This document shows, one piece after another, positions 35,631 to 46,459 of a stretch of 64,000 bases of DNA. Origin of the DNA: Pisaster brevispinus (taxonomy: Eukaryota; Echinodermata; Asteroidea; Forcipulatida; Asteriidae); assembly GCA_023634235.1 (NCBI GenBank), contig JAMKCF010000015.1, positions 11,318,087 to 11,382,086 of the forward strand, read 5' to 3'. Position 1 is the stretch's first letter; each line of letters begins with the position of its first letter. The notes under the pieces are model-generated. The model searched no databases, had not been told where the DNA came from, and worked only from the letters and a program-made list of their open reading frames with translations. The position numbers and the translations under genes were made by a program.

Positions 35631-36335
35631 GCACATAGTGTGCAAGAGTGGTTTTATTCCAATTGGCAATCTCACAGCTATTTTTTTATATACATTTATA
35701 ACCATGCAGATGATAAGGTAACAATGGATTTTCCAAACGTTTTCAAATCTCTGAAACGTCACAGATGGCTTCTGCCTAAGTACTGGGGTCCAATGTTAAC
35801 TCTAAGATGGGTTTTTTGCCTAATAAGAGTCTCAAACAAAGTTATTCCGTCTCAATAAGTTATCGTTATATGAATAATATGTACCTCATGCCAATCAATC
35901 TTGCAGTAGTATTTATTTTGAAAGACTTGACGTGAAATGAATGTGATCGTCCTTGTCACCGTTCGTGTAATAATTAAACCAACATCACCATTTTATTAGG
36001 TTGTTGCATGGCTACTGTAAAGCATGGGTGTTCAAAGTAAACAATTCCTTCTAAATGATGGAGGGGTGACGAGATGAGGAGATCGGAGACCTTTAAGTGC
36101 ATTTTTAAGTGCAAAGAAAGGCTCTTTGTCCGAAGGTGACAAGTAAAACCCATGCAAAAAATAATTGTGATGTAATAATTTCATCGCCTACCATAAATGT
36201 GCAAATGATATATGAAATTGACAAACTTGCACTTGGGCAAAGCACCTTTTTTTTGTAGGAGGAAGGACATTGCCGTTGGCTGGCACACTTCATGTATGTC
36301 TTACACTTCTGCTATTATTTATCATCTAGACTTAC

Positions 36336-36419
36336 CTGATCATGACTTTCCTTTGACGTCTTCACCTTTGTGAGCAGCGTTTTGAGGTAAATGAAAGATA
36401 AGCAGTTAGCAGTGTTGAA
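36336..36419 (-). CDS. Candidate 84-nt exon before zinc-finger copy 2
   Basis: Acceptor TTACCTGTAG, strong donor CAG then GTAAGT, 28 open codons in phase 0 (FNTANCLSFIYLKTLLTKVK and following). Its phase fits zinc-finger copy 2 but not the end of copy 1. There is no homology support. Confidence 0.35.
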
Positions 36420-37639
36420 CTACAGGTAAGGGCGGGCTAGATTAAGCAACACCACCAATAAATACTAAATAACCAAAGCCGAGTTTCATTTTGCTGATTT
36501 GATTGTTGTGTGTTTGATGGAATGGCAACGAGCTTTTATTACTTGTTCAAATTTGTTCAAGTAGTTGCCAACCTAGTTAGCACACATTTTTGTAAGTGAT
36601 GTTTGAAGCTTTGCATGGTGTTGATCATCTTAACAACCATAGTAGTAGACTTGCAGGTACAACCATGTATACAATATTTTTGGGAGAACTGTTGGTTCGG
36701 AGACGGTTATACTCTGCTGGTCTTTCTCCTGAAGACGAGTAGAGACCACACTGGTTCTTCTCAAAACTAACACTACCCACGAAAGAGTTTAATACATGAT
36801 TGTACCTGCAAACTTACTACAATAGTTTTTCTTAGAAATTTCTGTTTTTGAAAAACAGATAGAAATAGCTAAAATTTTTCAAAATTATCACTGTAACAAT
36901 GACACTCTTGTGCAATGAGTAATAATAAATTCGTTAAAAAAATTTACATATATAAAAATACTATTCACATTTGAGCAGTTTCAATATTTTGTTTTCTGAA
37001 TGTTACACAAAGACACTATGAAGGTAGATAAATTAATCAGACGGTTTATTTGATTAAAATAATTTGATGTTGTTTAATGGTTTTCCAGTGGAAGCGGCAG
37101 TAAACAGAAACCGTGCTTTTGCAAGACATTCTATGCTTTCCTTTTTCAAATCCTCCAACCATTGTTAGGTGAGTACATCATTGATTTCTGGTTTCTTTAC
37201 AAAGATAGTAGTTAGGTAGATAAAAATCACATTTTGGATCTGCAGGAATAGTTGGCGCTTGCAGGACTCTTCCTGAGAGAGTCCTAAGCAATAAGAGTCT
37301 AACACAAAGCGGATTGAATTTTAGAGTTCCATACTTCAAATCTTAACTGTAGGAAGATACTCGGCCCACTAGCCCTAAACAAAAATAGGAATCTTTTTCT
37401 GTACTCTTAAGTCCATACATTTCAAGGGGCACTGTTGTTTGGACATGAGATATTCTTATATAACCCATAATGTTTATGAAATATTGCAGCATTAAACAGT
37501 CCTGCAAACTTTAAAAACACAGTTGGTCACGCAAACCTATGTAAAGCATGTGTTTGCGCTGGCAGGCGTTTGCATACCGCAGTTTTGTTATGTACTTAGT
37601 GCAAACTAATGCTACGCTGAACCGTCCTGCTCGGGGCAC
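36420..37639. other. Intronic DNA without recognised features
   Basis: 1.2 kb, A/T-rich. A plus-strand segment at 37090-37170 has acceptor- and donor-like edges, but no other plus-strand exon lies nearby. Confidence 0.5.
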
Positions 37640-37730
37640 TTTTTATCAAAGATTATAGAGCGCCGACAATAGATAAAGCTTCAGTTCCGCACCTTGCGCC
37701 TTCGGCGCTCTATAATCTTTGCTTTTTATA
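37640..37730. repeat. Foldback hairpin element
   Basis: aaagattatagagcgccg and its complement cggcgctctataatcttt form arms around a ~40-nt loop. The shape fits a small MITE or foldback element. Confidence 0.6.
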
Positions 37731-37739
37731 CCTTAACAC

Positions 37740-38560
37740 ACCTTTATTACTTCCATAGTACTATTCTCTCTTTCAGCAACAGGGGGGGTCCTTTGTGAGA
37801 GAGACTGTCCATTATTCGAGAGTTGCCCTGGCTGTTTAATGAGATTTCTACAAAAGGATACAACGGGTAAAATATGGCAGCACTAAACTCGAACATCATA
37901 TTTACAATTGTTCGCCGTGGAATGGTCCACCAAAGATCCATTTGACTTTGATGGTACACAAAACCCATATACAACAAGACACACACCCTTTATGGAGTGT
38001 TGTGGCGGAGAGGTCTGGCTCACTTGCCTCAAGTTCTGGTATTGTCTTAAGCACTGATGGGGCATTGATCAGTGGGTCCCGTTTGCTAGGATTGGTAGTG
38101 CACTCAACAGAACCCGCAACACATTTCGTGGAAGAGTAGGGGTTAATTTAACTCTAGTATTTCTGGTTCACAAAGCAAGCAGGCCTTGTCTACAAGTTTC
38201 CTCAGGTTTTGAGCTGCAATGATTAAGTTCACGTATAAGACATCCTTGGATTACCTGCTGAAATATGTAATATCAGTTCATAGCCATGCTCTGGTTATTG
38301 CAATGCCTATTATTTAGTCAGGCTCAAATTTGCTGGAGGAAACATTGCAATACATTTAAAGCAAACATAAGTGGACAAAAGACAAGATGACTTACGAGGT
38401 TTATACATTAAAATCTTACCTATTTGTACCACTCTTGATGAGGTCATCGCGTTTGGCTTTATCCGTAATGTGATGGATCTTGGCGAGGTGCCGGTTGAGT
38501 GCTTTCATCTTTTTGGGGCAGAGGGGACACTCTTCCAGTTGTTTTGACTGAAATAATAAA
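37740..38560. repeat. Zinc-finger exon duplication, copy C
   Basis: Third copy of the tttcagcaacagggg ... zinc-finger segment (see 16010 and 34020). It lacks the first ~700 bp of the longer copies. 'attattcgagagtt' is shared with copy A and 'atggtccaccaa'-like text with copy B. Confidence 0.75.
38420..38547 (-). CDS. Atypical CPLC zinc-finger exon, copy 1
   Basis: 128 nt, acceptor ATTTCAG, donor GTAAGA. Starts in phase 0, so it follows directly and in frame from the 69-nt exons. It encodes SKQLEECPLCPKKMKALNRH, then LAKIHH and a basic tail (KAKRDDLIKS). One residue shorter before the finger than copy 2. It ends two bases into a codon. The partner exon that must start with one base has not been found with confidence. 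Confidence 0.7.
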
Positions 38561-38866
38561 ATTGGCAAGGGGACTGGTAATTGTTCTTTTTCTTAATTTT
38601 CCGAGGAATACGGCGATGTTTGTTAACAACACTCGCAAAGGATATCAAGTTGTCAAAATGGTTGAAGAAAATGAGACCAAAGAAAGAAATGAGGGGAAAC
38701 GAAAGAAAAATTAAACGACTCACATAATACATTATATGCGACGCCAATATGAAATTTGAATAAATGTGCCACGTTTGGAAATGTAAATGGTGTTGTTTGT
38801 TACACAATAGGACAAATTTTGAAGTGCTGTGATCGCAAGAAATGTAACTCAGAACAAGTACTTTAC

Positions 38867-38934
38867 ATCAAAATTGCCAAAGTTGATGGTGGTTGTTGGA
38901 GATGTCTAGTTCTTGTTGATTGTGCCGGTTCGGG
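38867..38934 (-). pseudogene. 69-nt exon array, copy 8 (3' edge, degenerate)
   Basis: 68 nt: a 1-nt deletion near the 3' end shifts the frame. The donor is GTAAAG. The sequence starts PEPAQSTRTRHLQQ and then leaves the consensus. Probably skipped. Confidence 0.6.
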
Positions 38935-39062
38935 CTGTAGGAACACAAATTGTTCCCCCAAAAAAACAATCAAATAAAAAAAAAGAATGGTGAAATTTGT
39001 TACACGATAATGCAAAGTTTGATCTGTGATCGCAAGTAATGTAACTCAGTTCAAGTACTTAC

Positions 39063-39131
39063 ATTAAAATTGCTCGCAGTTGCTGGTGGTCGTTGGAGAT
39101 ATCTGGAGCTTGTTGGCTGTGCCGGTTCCGG
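39063..39131 (-). CDS. 69-nt exon array, copy 7
   Basis: Acceptor TTCACACAG, donor GTAAGT, 23 codons in phase 0 (PEPAQPTSSRYLQRPP...). It ends NFN where most copies end NFD. Confidence 0.7.
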
Positions 39132-39264
39132 CTGTGTGAATGCACATTGTTCGGAACAAAAATAACAAACAAAAACATCAACTAAATAGTGTTGTTTGTT
39201 ACACAATAATGCAAAGTTTGATCTGCTGTGATCGCAAGTAATGTAACTCAGGTCAAGTACTTAC

Positions 39265-39333
39265 ATGAAAATTGCTCGCGGTTGCTGGTGGTCGTTGGAG
39301 ATATCTGGAGCTTGTTGACTGTGCCGATTCGGG
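39265..39333 (-). CDS. 69-nt exon array, copy 6
   Basis: Acceptor ATCACACAG, donor GTAAGT, 23 codons (PESAQSTSSRYLQRPP..., ending NFH). Intact. Confidence 0.7.
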
Positions 39334-39466
39334 CTGTGTGATTACAAGTTGTTCATAAAAAAATAATTTAAAAAAAACATTAATAAAATGGTGATGTTTG
39401 TTACACGATAATGCAAAGTTTGATCTGCTGTGATCGCAAGTAATGTAACTCAGTTCAAGTACTTAC

Positions 39467-39535
39467 ATCAAAATTGCTCGCAGTTGCTGGTGGTCGTTGA
39501 AGATATCTAGAGCTTGTTGACTGTGCTGGTTCGGG
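39467..39535 (-). CDS. 69-nt exon array, copy 5
   Basis: Acceptor TTCATACAG, donor GTAAGT. Carries three third-position changes relative to the consensus and keeps the peptide PEPAQSTSSRYLQRPP.... Confidence 0.7.
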
Positions 39536-39668
39536 CTGTATGAATGCACATTGTTTGCATAAAAAATAACAAATAAAAACATAAATAAACTGGTGATGTT
39601 TGTTACACGATAATACAAAGTTTGATCTGCTGTGATCGCAAGTAATGTAACTCAGTTCAAGTTCTTAC

Positions 39669-39737
39669 ATCAAAATTGCTCGCAGTTGCTGGTGGTCGTT
39701 GGAGATATCTGGAGCTTGTTGGCTGTGCCGGTTCGGG
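39669..39737 (-). CDS. 69-nt exon array, copy 4
   Basis: Acceptor TTCATACAG, donor GTAAGA, 23 codons matching the consensus peptide (PEPAQPTSSRYLQRPP..., ending NFD). Confidence 0.7.
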
Positions 39738-39870
39738 CTGTATGAATGCACATTGTTTGCAACAAAAATAACAAATAAAAACATATATAAACTGGTGTTG
39801 TTTGTTTCACAATAATACAAAGTTTGAACTGCTGTGATCGCAAGTAATGTAACTCAGTTCAAGTACTTAC

Positions 39871-39939
39871 ATCAAAATTGCTCGCAGTTGCTGGTGGTCG
39901 TTGGAGATATTTGGAGCTTGTTGACTGTGCTGGTTCGGG
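39871..39939 (-). CDS. 69-nt exon array, copy 3
   Basis: Acceptor TTCATACAG, donor GTAAGT. One Arg-to-Lys change (SSKYLQ). Otherwise consensus and intact. Confidence 0.7.
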
Positions 39940-40072
39940 CTGTATGAATGCACATTGTTTGCAACAAAAATAACAAATAAAAACATATATAAACTGGTGA
40001 TGTTTGTTACACGATAATACAAAGTTTGATCTGCTGTGATCGCAAGTAATGTAACTCAGTTCAAGTTCTTAC

Positions 40073-40141
40073 ATCAAAATTGCTCGCAGTTGCTGGTGGT
40101 CGTTGGAGATATCTGGAGCTTGTTGACTGAGCTGGTTCGGG
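40073..40141 (-). CDS. 69-nt exon array, copy 2
   Basis: Acceptor TTCATACAG, donor GTAAGA. Intact consensus peptide. This is the first intact array exon after SAM exon 3, with matching phase 0. Confidence 0.7.
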
Positions 40142-40275
40142 CTGTATGAATGCACATTGTTCGCAACAAAAATAACAAATAAAAACATGAATAAAATGGT
40201 AATGTTTGTTACACGATAATACAAAAGATTGATCTGCTATTATCGCAACTAATGTAACTCAGAACAAGAACTTTC

Positions 40276-40345
40276 ATTAAAAATTGCTCGCAGTTGCTGG
40301 TTGTTGCTGGCTATGTCTGTAGCTTGTTAAATGTGCCGGTTCGGG
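40276..40345 (-). pseudogene. 69-nt exon array, copy 1 (5' edge, dead)
   Basis: About 70 nt. The donor GT is GA (GAAAGT), and the reading frame ends in TAA just before it. An edge copy that has escaped homogenisation. Confidence 0.65.
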
Positions 40346-40611
40346 CTGTGTGAGGGAAAATAAAAACAACAACATGATGAAGCGATCCCGACCAAAAAAG
40401 TAAATACAAATAAGTTTATGTTTAACTACGACTTATCTTTTGCAAGACGATATTTGCATTAATTGGAAGCTTACAGCTTCTTTAATCTGTAAAAATAGCT
40501 CGGCCTATTTTTAATTTAAACAAAAATTTGGGAAAATATTAAACCTACAATTGTTCTAGTATTTTTAAGTTTTGTAGTTAGGTTTGTTTTTAGCGTTTTT
40601 CTGTATCTGTT

Positions 40612-40850
40612 AAGCGTATCAAGGTCGAGCGGTTTAGCTCAAAAGGATCCAAGGTTTGTAGTGGTCAAGGGGTACTGTGGGTTCGAATCCTATGAAGGTA
40701 CTTGTGTCCTTGAGCAAGACGTTTTAGCTGCTTCTCTTCACCCAAGAATTGGCTACCCGTGAGGGCGAAGATGGGTCTTGTTAATGATTTAGCTTCATGT
40801 GCTTTATACTTGGCTGAGAAAGCCTTCTGTCTGTAATTCAAACCCTGCAG
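40612..40850 (+). mobile_element. Diverged tRNA-derived SINE
   Basis: Related to the SINE at 23144: ggtcgagcgg (box A region), gggttcgaatcct (box B) and cttgtgtccttgagcaagac in the core. Lies in the intron between SAM exon 3 and the 69-nt array. Confidence 0.65.
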
Positions 40851-41040
40851 TGACGTACGCCGAGTTACACATTAAGAGTGTGTTGTATTTGTACATAATA
40901 CTAAATTAAGCACTTTACTATCAACTGAAGTGACATTTTAAATTATGAAACCTTCGTAAAATAAAAAAAATTAAAAATTTGTTTTGTTTTGTTTCTCTAC
41001 ATATAAAGCTTTAAACTGTCAAAGGAACAATTCAACAAAC

Positions 41041-41104
41041 CGTTATCTGTGGACTTGTCAATTTCTTGAATTCTGTCAATAGTTCTAGACGTGTTCCAAC
41101 AGTC
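41041..41104 (-). CDS. SAM-domain exon 3
   Basis: 64 nt after acceptor TTACTTATTCCAG. The first base completes the Arg codon split at the end of SAM exon 2. It then reads TVGTRLELLTEFKKLTSPQ, which matches the final part of a SAM domain (G-[hydrophobic]-x-[hydrophobic]-G-x-R-x-x-[hydrophobic]-L followed by a long helix). It ends in phase 0 at a rather weak donor, GTTTGT. That phase is exactly what the 69-nt exons require. Confidence 0.65.
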
Positions 41105-41349
41105 CTGGAATAAGTAAATTAGTAAATTTGTTGAGGTGAGGGTTGAGAAGACCAGGGAAATACTGCTGTAAGAACCCAATTCAGGGACATATTTCCATGC
41201 AATCATGCTGTAAATCGACAACCATTGATCCACCACCATTCAAAGCTTCATGTATTTCCACAGTTGCAATAATGGGCCTTTAAGTGACTTTTGAAGCTTT
41301 GCATAGTGTGGATAGTAAGAATTAATATACAAATAATGAGTGTTTATGA

Positions 41350-41466
41350 GTGCAATGGCAAGAATATGTTCATGATTGAAAGATGGAATGTTCCATTCAA
41401 CGAGGCGAAGCCGAGTTGAATGGAACATTCCATCTTTCAACGAATGAACATATTCTTACTATTGCA
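41350..41466. repeat. Long near-perfect palindrome
   Basis: Two arms of about 50 bases (gaatatgttcat, gaaagatggaatgttccatt and their complements) surround gaggcgaagccga. A foldback element or MITE end. Directly beside the MITE at 41490. Confidence 0.8.
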
Positions 41467-41489
41467 CGAATGAAAAACATTCGTTATTT

Positions 41490-41908
41490 ATTTTATATAA
41501 CATCCAAGTAGATCTTTGTCATTTGATTGGAGGATACAACTTTCAAAACAAAGAAAGCGTACATTATTTAATTGTGTCATTAGGCCTACACCCATTTCTT
41601 TTGGTTCGGCTTGTTTGGATTCAACAGTGACTAAGTACGTTCTGTACTGCTATTTTGAGACACGCGGGCGCCGTAATGTAGTATGTGCCTTGCAGTAACT
41701 GTACTGCTGCATTATCAAAAACACGCGCACGCAATGATGTGGTACGCACCGTGCAATAGAACAAATCGGATGGAACGAAAAATGCACGGTGAATGGAACG
41801 AAAAATGCACGGTGAATGACGTAGCGTGCAATGGTACGTTTATTTGCTATCACGTGACGGACAATCCTCAAATCAAATGGCAAGGATCTACTTGGGTGTT
41901 ATATAAAC
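41490..41908. mobile_element. MITE with ~45-bp terminal inverted repeats
   Basis: Left end ttatataacatccaagtaga matches the complement of the right end around 41865-41908 over about 45 bases (including catttgatt). The 420-bp body has no coding and contains tandem copies of gaacgaaaaatgcacggtgaatg-like text. No clear target-site duplication was found, so the superfamily is open. Confidence 0.65.
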
Positions 41909-42199
41909 ATTACTAGTGAATCTTGCGGGTACGATCTAAGGAAACATCTCTTCGGAAGGAGTGTTGGCTCTGACAAGAACACACTCTACTCGTCTTCAGC
42001 AGAATGCTGGCCTGATGCTGTTGCAATGGTCATTATAGGTAAATATTTCAACACATAAGATGTTGTAGGTGTTACATATACTAATCTCCTTTAAAATCAT
42101 CCGGGAAGCATAAGGTACTGCAGCTGCAGCAGCCATTATCTAGTGCATAACTGAAACCCATTTCATGGCACTTCATAGTTTCAGCTTCAGTTCAAGTTT

Positions 42200-42690
42200 C
42201 AGTTGTCAGTGATATGATGGCCAAGACTGAGTACAAAGGAAGACATGACAAGTTGGCCAAGGTGATCTGTGAAAGAAATTTGGTGTCCAAGTGACTGCGA
42301 AATGGTACGTCCATGTTCAGAAGAAAGTTGCAGAGACCGACCAGGTCAAGATCCTATGGGACTTTAACATTCAGACTGATCATGTTACAGAACATAGGCG
42401 TCCGGATGCTGAGATAAGACGAAGAAGATGTGTCATTTCATTTACATAGCTGTGCCAGGTGACATAAGAGTAGTTTCGAAAGAGATAGAAAAGATCCAAA
42501 AGTACCAATAACTGGCCATAGAACTCCGTAAGATTTGGCAGGTGAACGTAAAAGTGGTGGTTGGAGCACTTTGCACCATACCGAAAGCACTTGGGAAACA
42601 TCTAGATGAAATAGGGACAAATCTGTTACAGAAGGCGGCGCTTTGGGGAACAGCGAGGTTCATGAGAAAGACCCTTGAGATCTAAGGCTA
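42200..42690 (+). mobile_element. LINE C-terminal relic, second copy
   Basis: Same LINE segment as at 29200: GRHDKLAKVI near the start, YGTLTF/LWDFNIQTD-like text in the middle, VVVGALCTIPKALGKHL-like text (in shifting frames) and LLQKAALWGTARFMRKTLE at the end. Multiple frame breaks. Confidence 0.7.
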
Positions 42691-43049
42691 AGGGAACTAG
42701 CCCTAGCCCGACGCGAGGAGCTACCGGCACAAGGAAAACGTTATCTTTAGTTTGCATGCTGTGATAAAATGAAATAATAATAATTGTCTAACAGGTAACT
42801 GCTGGAGAAGGTTTTTTAACGCTACATACGAAGTGTGGACATGAGAACAATAGAGGTCCACATAATGTAGGAACTTGAAACACTATGTGGACTTCAACAC
42901 GCCCACACAGTGTTGAGGAATATGATTTTCCTTAAATGTATAAAGCAATGGAATGTCCACAAAGTGAATTCAACAAAGCTGTCTGTAGAGGCCTGTGATT
43001 TGGGTTGAGAGAAAATGATACGTGCAGCATTCTTTTGGTGCCTTAGTAG

Positions 43050-44100
43050 TCGGTTGGGGACGTCAGCTTACTCGACACCATTGAGAAGAGAGTTACAATA
43101 ATCCAGTCTAGACAAGACAAGGGCTCTGGCAGCGACGTATAGTAGCATGTGTTTGTGTCAGTATTTTGGAGATGTTTCTGATGTGATAGTTGATGGACTT
43201 GCTTGTACTTGTGACATGTGCGCTCATTGCCATCGAGCTGTCCCAAAAGACGCCTAATTTCCGAACGGTTTGAGATGGCTTAATTGTTGTGTTGTTCACA
43301 TTTAGATTCAAGTGGCTTAAACCTTTCTGATGATGGGGAAATGCAGCAATGAAAAACTCAGTTTTGTCTTTGTTCTGTAGAAGTTTCGTGATCAACCAGC
43401 ATTGAACATTTGGAATGCATTTTGACAATCCAAAGAAAGCACATGTTGCGTAGTTAGGAATGGATAGGTCAACGTCCATGTATGTTTGAATGTCGTCAGC
43501 ATGTAATGTGGTTTTTAGCATCGTGCTGGCGAATTATATTTTCCACAGGGCTCAAGTACATAGTGAAGGTAAGAGGACCCATAACAGAGCCTTGTTGGAC
43601 GCCCAAAGGCATGTGGCTAACATCAGAGTCAGCTCAAGAGAAGGTAACATAACTCGTCCTGTCTTGGATGTGGAAGGTGAACGACTTGGAAGCAGTATTG
43701 TTGATGCCAAACTGATTTTGGAGACCACGCAGAATTGTGCTATGATCTAGAGTGTCAAACGCAGCAGACAAACGGAGCATAACCAGAAACATGGCTTTGT
43801 TACTGTCCAGTACATTTAGAATGTCATTTTAAACACATAACAAGGCTGCTTCGGTGTATGGTTGGCCAAGTAGGCTGATTTTTCCGGATCTGCAAGATAG
43901 TACATCTTGGTATGCCGCTTTAGTTTAGTGCTAACAACTCTTTACGAAGATTAGACATTAGGCGCTAATTACGGAGTTCGTCTTTGTCAAGTGAAGGTTT
44001 CTTTAGGATCAGTGTGATCACAGCGTTGCGAAGTGGGAAAACCTCCAAATGAGAGTCAGGCATTAACAATTTCATCTAGAGTTTGAAAGGATATGTCAAT
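43050..44100 (-). mobile_element. CR1/L2-like LINE reverse transcriptase relic
   Basis: In broken minus-strand frames, from right to left: NDILNVLD...LSAAFDTLDH, then FGINN, then MPLGVQQGSVMGPLTF (the GVPQGS-V-LGPLLF motif), then LHADDIQTYM (the ADD catalytic box, F/Y replaced by H), then KTEFFIAAF and VRKLGVFWDSSMAMSAH. This is the palm and thumb order of a non-LTR RT. Frameshifts and stops show it is dead. Intronic in the SAM gene. Confidence 0.8.
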
Positions 44101-44879
44101 GTGCTGTTTGAGAAGCCAGGTTGGAACAGGATCAGGTGACAGGATTTGTTGGTTGACTTGTTAATGATATTAAGTAGATCATTCAGAATAACAACAATAT
44201 GACTAAACAATCTGACAAAATGAAGTCTGGATGCAGGGTTGGTTTTTCAGTTACGTTGGAACTCACAAAGAGATAATCGATGCTGCTTTGAATGTTTTTG
44301 GCTTAAACACATGCTGCATCAGTCCTGAAGCAGCCAGTACAGAGTGAATATGGGCAACATCATGTTTATCTGGGCGGTCAAAGTGGATTTTTGATTTTTT
44401 TTTTTTTAAGTTGTCAAAATATGTAGTATGTAATCAATGTAGTTGTTTTCAATTGGTTCTTAACTGATGGAAGTGGTGTGTAGATGATCGCATAGTGAAT
44501 ATACCGTTTTAAGTCAGCAATGACTGAATGTACTGAATGTACTGACATGGAATGTTATTGGAACAAGTCTCAGGTTGAGTTGAGCTTTGCATGTTACTGC
44601 TATACCACCGTGTCTGTCGGCTGGACGGGGGACATTTAATAGTGTATAATGAAGTGGAGTGATCTCATTCATTGTGCCTTAACTTTCATGTCCGAACCAA
44701 CTCTCTGTCAGCATCATTATTTCAATGTTCTTAGGTTGAATATAATCAGTTTATGAGCAATGCTTTATTACAGACGGAATGGGTATTCCGATGAGCCACT
44801 TCTAAATTGATAGTGGTGGTTGTCTTGATTGGTGCCGATTTAATTTAGTAACACCGATGAGCTTGATGCATTATATTAT

Positions 44880-45760
44880 CATCGAAGAAATTTCTACTGG
44901 AAAGCAAAAGACATCTTTACTGCCACAACTTACACATACTGCTTCAAGATCAAGGTTTTTGCTGTCCAGATAAGACAGAGTTCTTTATTGCATCTTCCCC
45001 CTCTCACTTAAAACGTCTTCAACACCTCACTTTCAATATCGACAATCTTGTTATTCACCCCTCTCCCTCCATTAGGAACTTAGGTTGTCTTCAACGCTGA
45101 CATGAATATGTCTGATCACATCACACAGCTCTGTCGCTCTCTCAACTGGCATATTGGCAACCTCAGTCGGATCAGAAGATTTCTTGACTTTGATGCGTGC
45201 CACAATGTAGTCCGTGCCCTGATCCTGTTTAAGCTGGACTGCGGCTGTGGTTTGCTGAATGGCGTCTCTATGAAAGACATATCTCGCCTCCAACGACTTC
45301 ATAACAGATGTGCTAGGCTAATCTTCCAGATGCCAAAACACTCCCACACTTCACCACTTCTAAGACAATTGCACTGGCTCCCTATAGCCCAACGTATTGA
45401 GTTCCACACACTGGTCCATACCTACAAATCATTAAATCACAGTGCTCCAGATTATCTCTCTTCACTCTTTGAAATCCATGACTGCCCATACTTTCTTCGA
45501 AGCTATGATGCCATCTCCCTTGTGGTGAACAAGTCACGCAAACTAGTTGGTGAGAGCTTTTTCCACTGCTGCCTCCCGCCTATGGAACGGTCTTCCTGTC
45601 TCCATTAAAAACACTCGGACTATTCTGTCCTTCAAAAAGGGTCCCAAGACTCACCTGTTCTCCAGCCTGTAGCTGGTTGTCACCATTACTTTGGTCTTTC
45701 TTTTCTCCTTGCATTCTTTGGTAAGTTGGCACTATATAAATTCAGTTATTATTATTATTC
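44880..45760 (+). mobile_element. LINE 3' end (RT thumb and tail)
   Basis: Plus strand: RNLGCLFN-like start near 45075, then MNMSDHITQLCRSLNWHIGN, ISRLQRLHNRCARLIFQ, LLRQLHWLPIAQRIEFHTLV and a C-terminal part up to ~45600. These are typical of CR1/L2/Jockey-like RT C-termini. It ends with ggcactatataaattcag and (TTA)n, the usual 3' tail. A long stretch (168 codons) is open, so it is younger than the copy at 43050. Opposite orientation to the host gene. Confidence 0.8.
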
Positions 45761-45893
45761 CTATTATCAGTTTGCTGTAGCTTATTAAACAACATAATTT
45801 AAACTGAGGGTCTACCATAGGTTTTCATACTCTCGCATATACATTCATCTTAAATACATCAGTTTGGGATTTTGAAACCGTTAATAATCTTAC

Positions 45894-45963
45894 CTCACAC
45901 CAACTTTCTTGTCTAGCAACTTCTCTGTCAGTTTATCCAGAACCTTTCCTGATATGTTGTGCT
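45894..45963 (-). CDS. SAM-domain exon 2
   Basis: 70 nt, acceptor TTTTATATAG, donor GTAAGA. Two bases complete the Glu codon split at the end of exon 1, and the exon ends two bases into an Arg codon. It encodes HNISGKVLDKLTEKLLDKKV, the I-x-G-x-x-L-x-x-L-T-x-x-x-L core of a SAM domain. Confidence 0.75.
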
Positions 45964-46459
45964 CTATATAAAATGAGATGATGCAAATTTAATTTTGACT
46001 TTTGTTATGTTCTTTATTGATGTCACAGGTAGCCTAGGGATAAAACATTACAGTGACGATAACAATAAAGAAAACAGACAGACCAGCAGTTTTAAAGGTT
46101 TGTTTTATTTTGTAACACGACGACAATCGAAGGCCTTTAAAAGGAAGTCGCTAAATGACACCTTTTTGACACAATGTGCATTATGTTTACACGACACATC
46201 ACAGTATAACTTCAGTATCAATACAACAGTTTATGTCACTGTCATCTTGTGCATGTACATTTTCAGTGATAAACAGAGAACAAAGGCACTTGCCTTCAAG
46301 TGCTATTTGGGCAGTGTCGTGCTTGAAAATTCACGAGCATAGTTTTGTCTCCGAGTTGGTTATAGCTACACAGTACTACCTGACATACATAAATGACTAC
46401 CACAGTTTCAATGAACTGTATACCATTTTACAGCCAGCCAAATTGTTTAGGATACTAAC

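Larger units (their letters stand above)
38750..40380. repeat. ~202-bp tandem repeat, eight units, one 69-nt exon each
   Basis: Exon copies start every 202-203 bp (196 for the leftmost). Exon and intron parts are both strongly conserved between the six inner units, while the two edge units are degenerate. This is the pattern expected when unequal crossing-over or conversion homogenises the centre of an array. Confidence 0.9.

Noticed and set aside
37090..37170. Plus-strand exon between TTTTCCAG and GTGAGT
   Set aside because: Isolated, no partner exon on the plus strand, lies in an intron of the minus-strand gene, no domain.
38750..40380. Regularly spaced repeats resembling a CRISPR array
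   Set aside because: The spacers between conserved parts are also conserved, the unit is 202 bp, and the genome is eukaryotic with spliced exons.
43490..43750. Plus-strand frame opposite the LINE RT
   Set aside because: Antisense shadow of the LINE relic, whose minus-strand motifs are clear.
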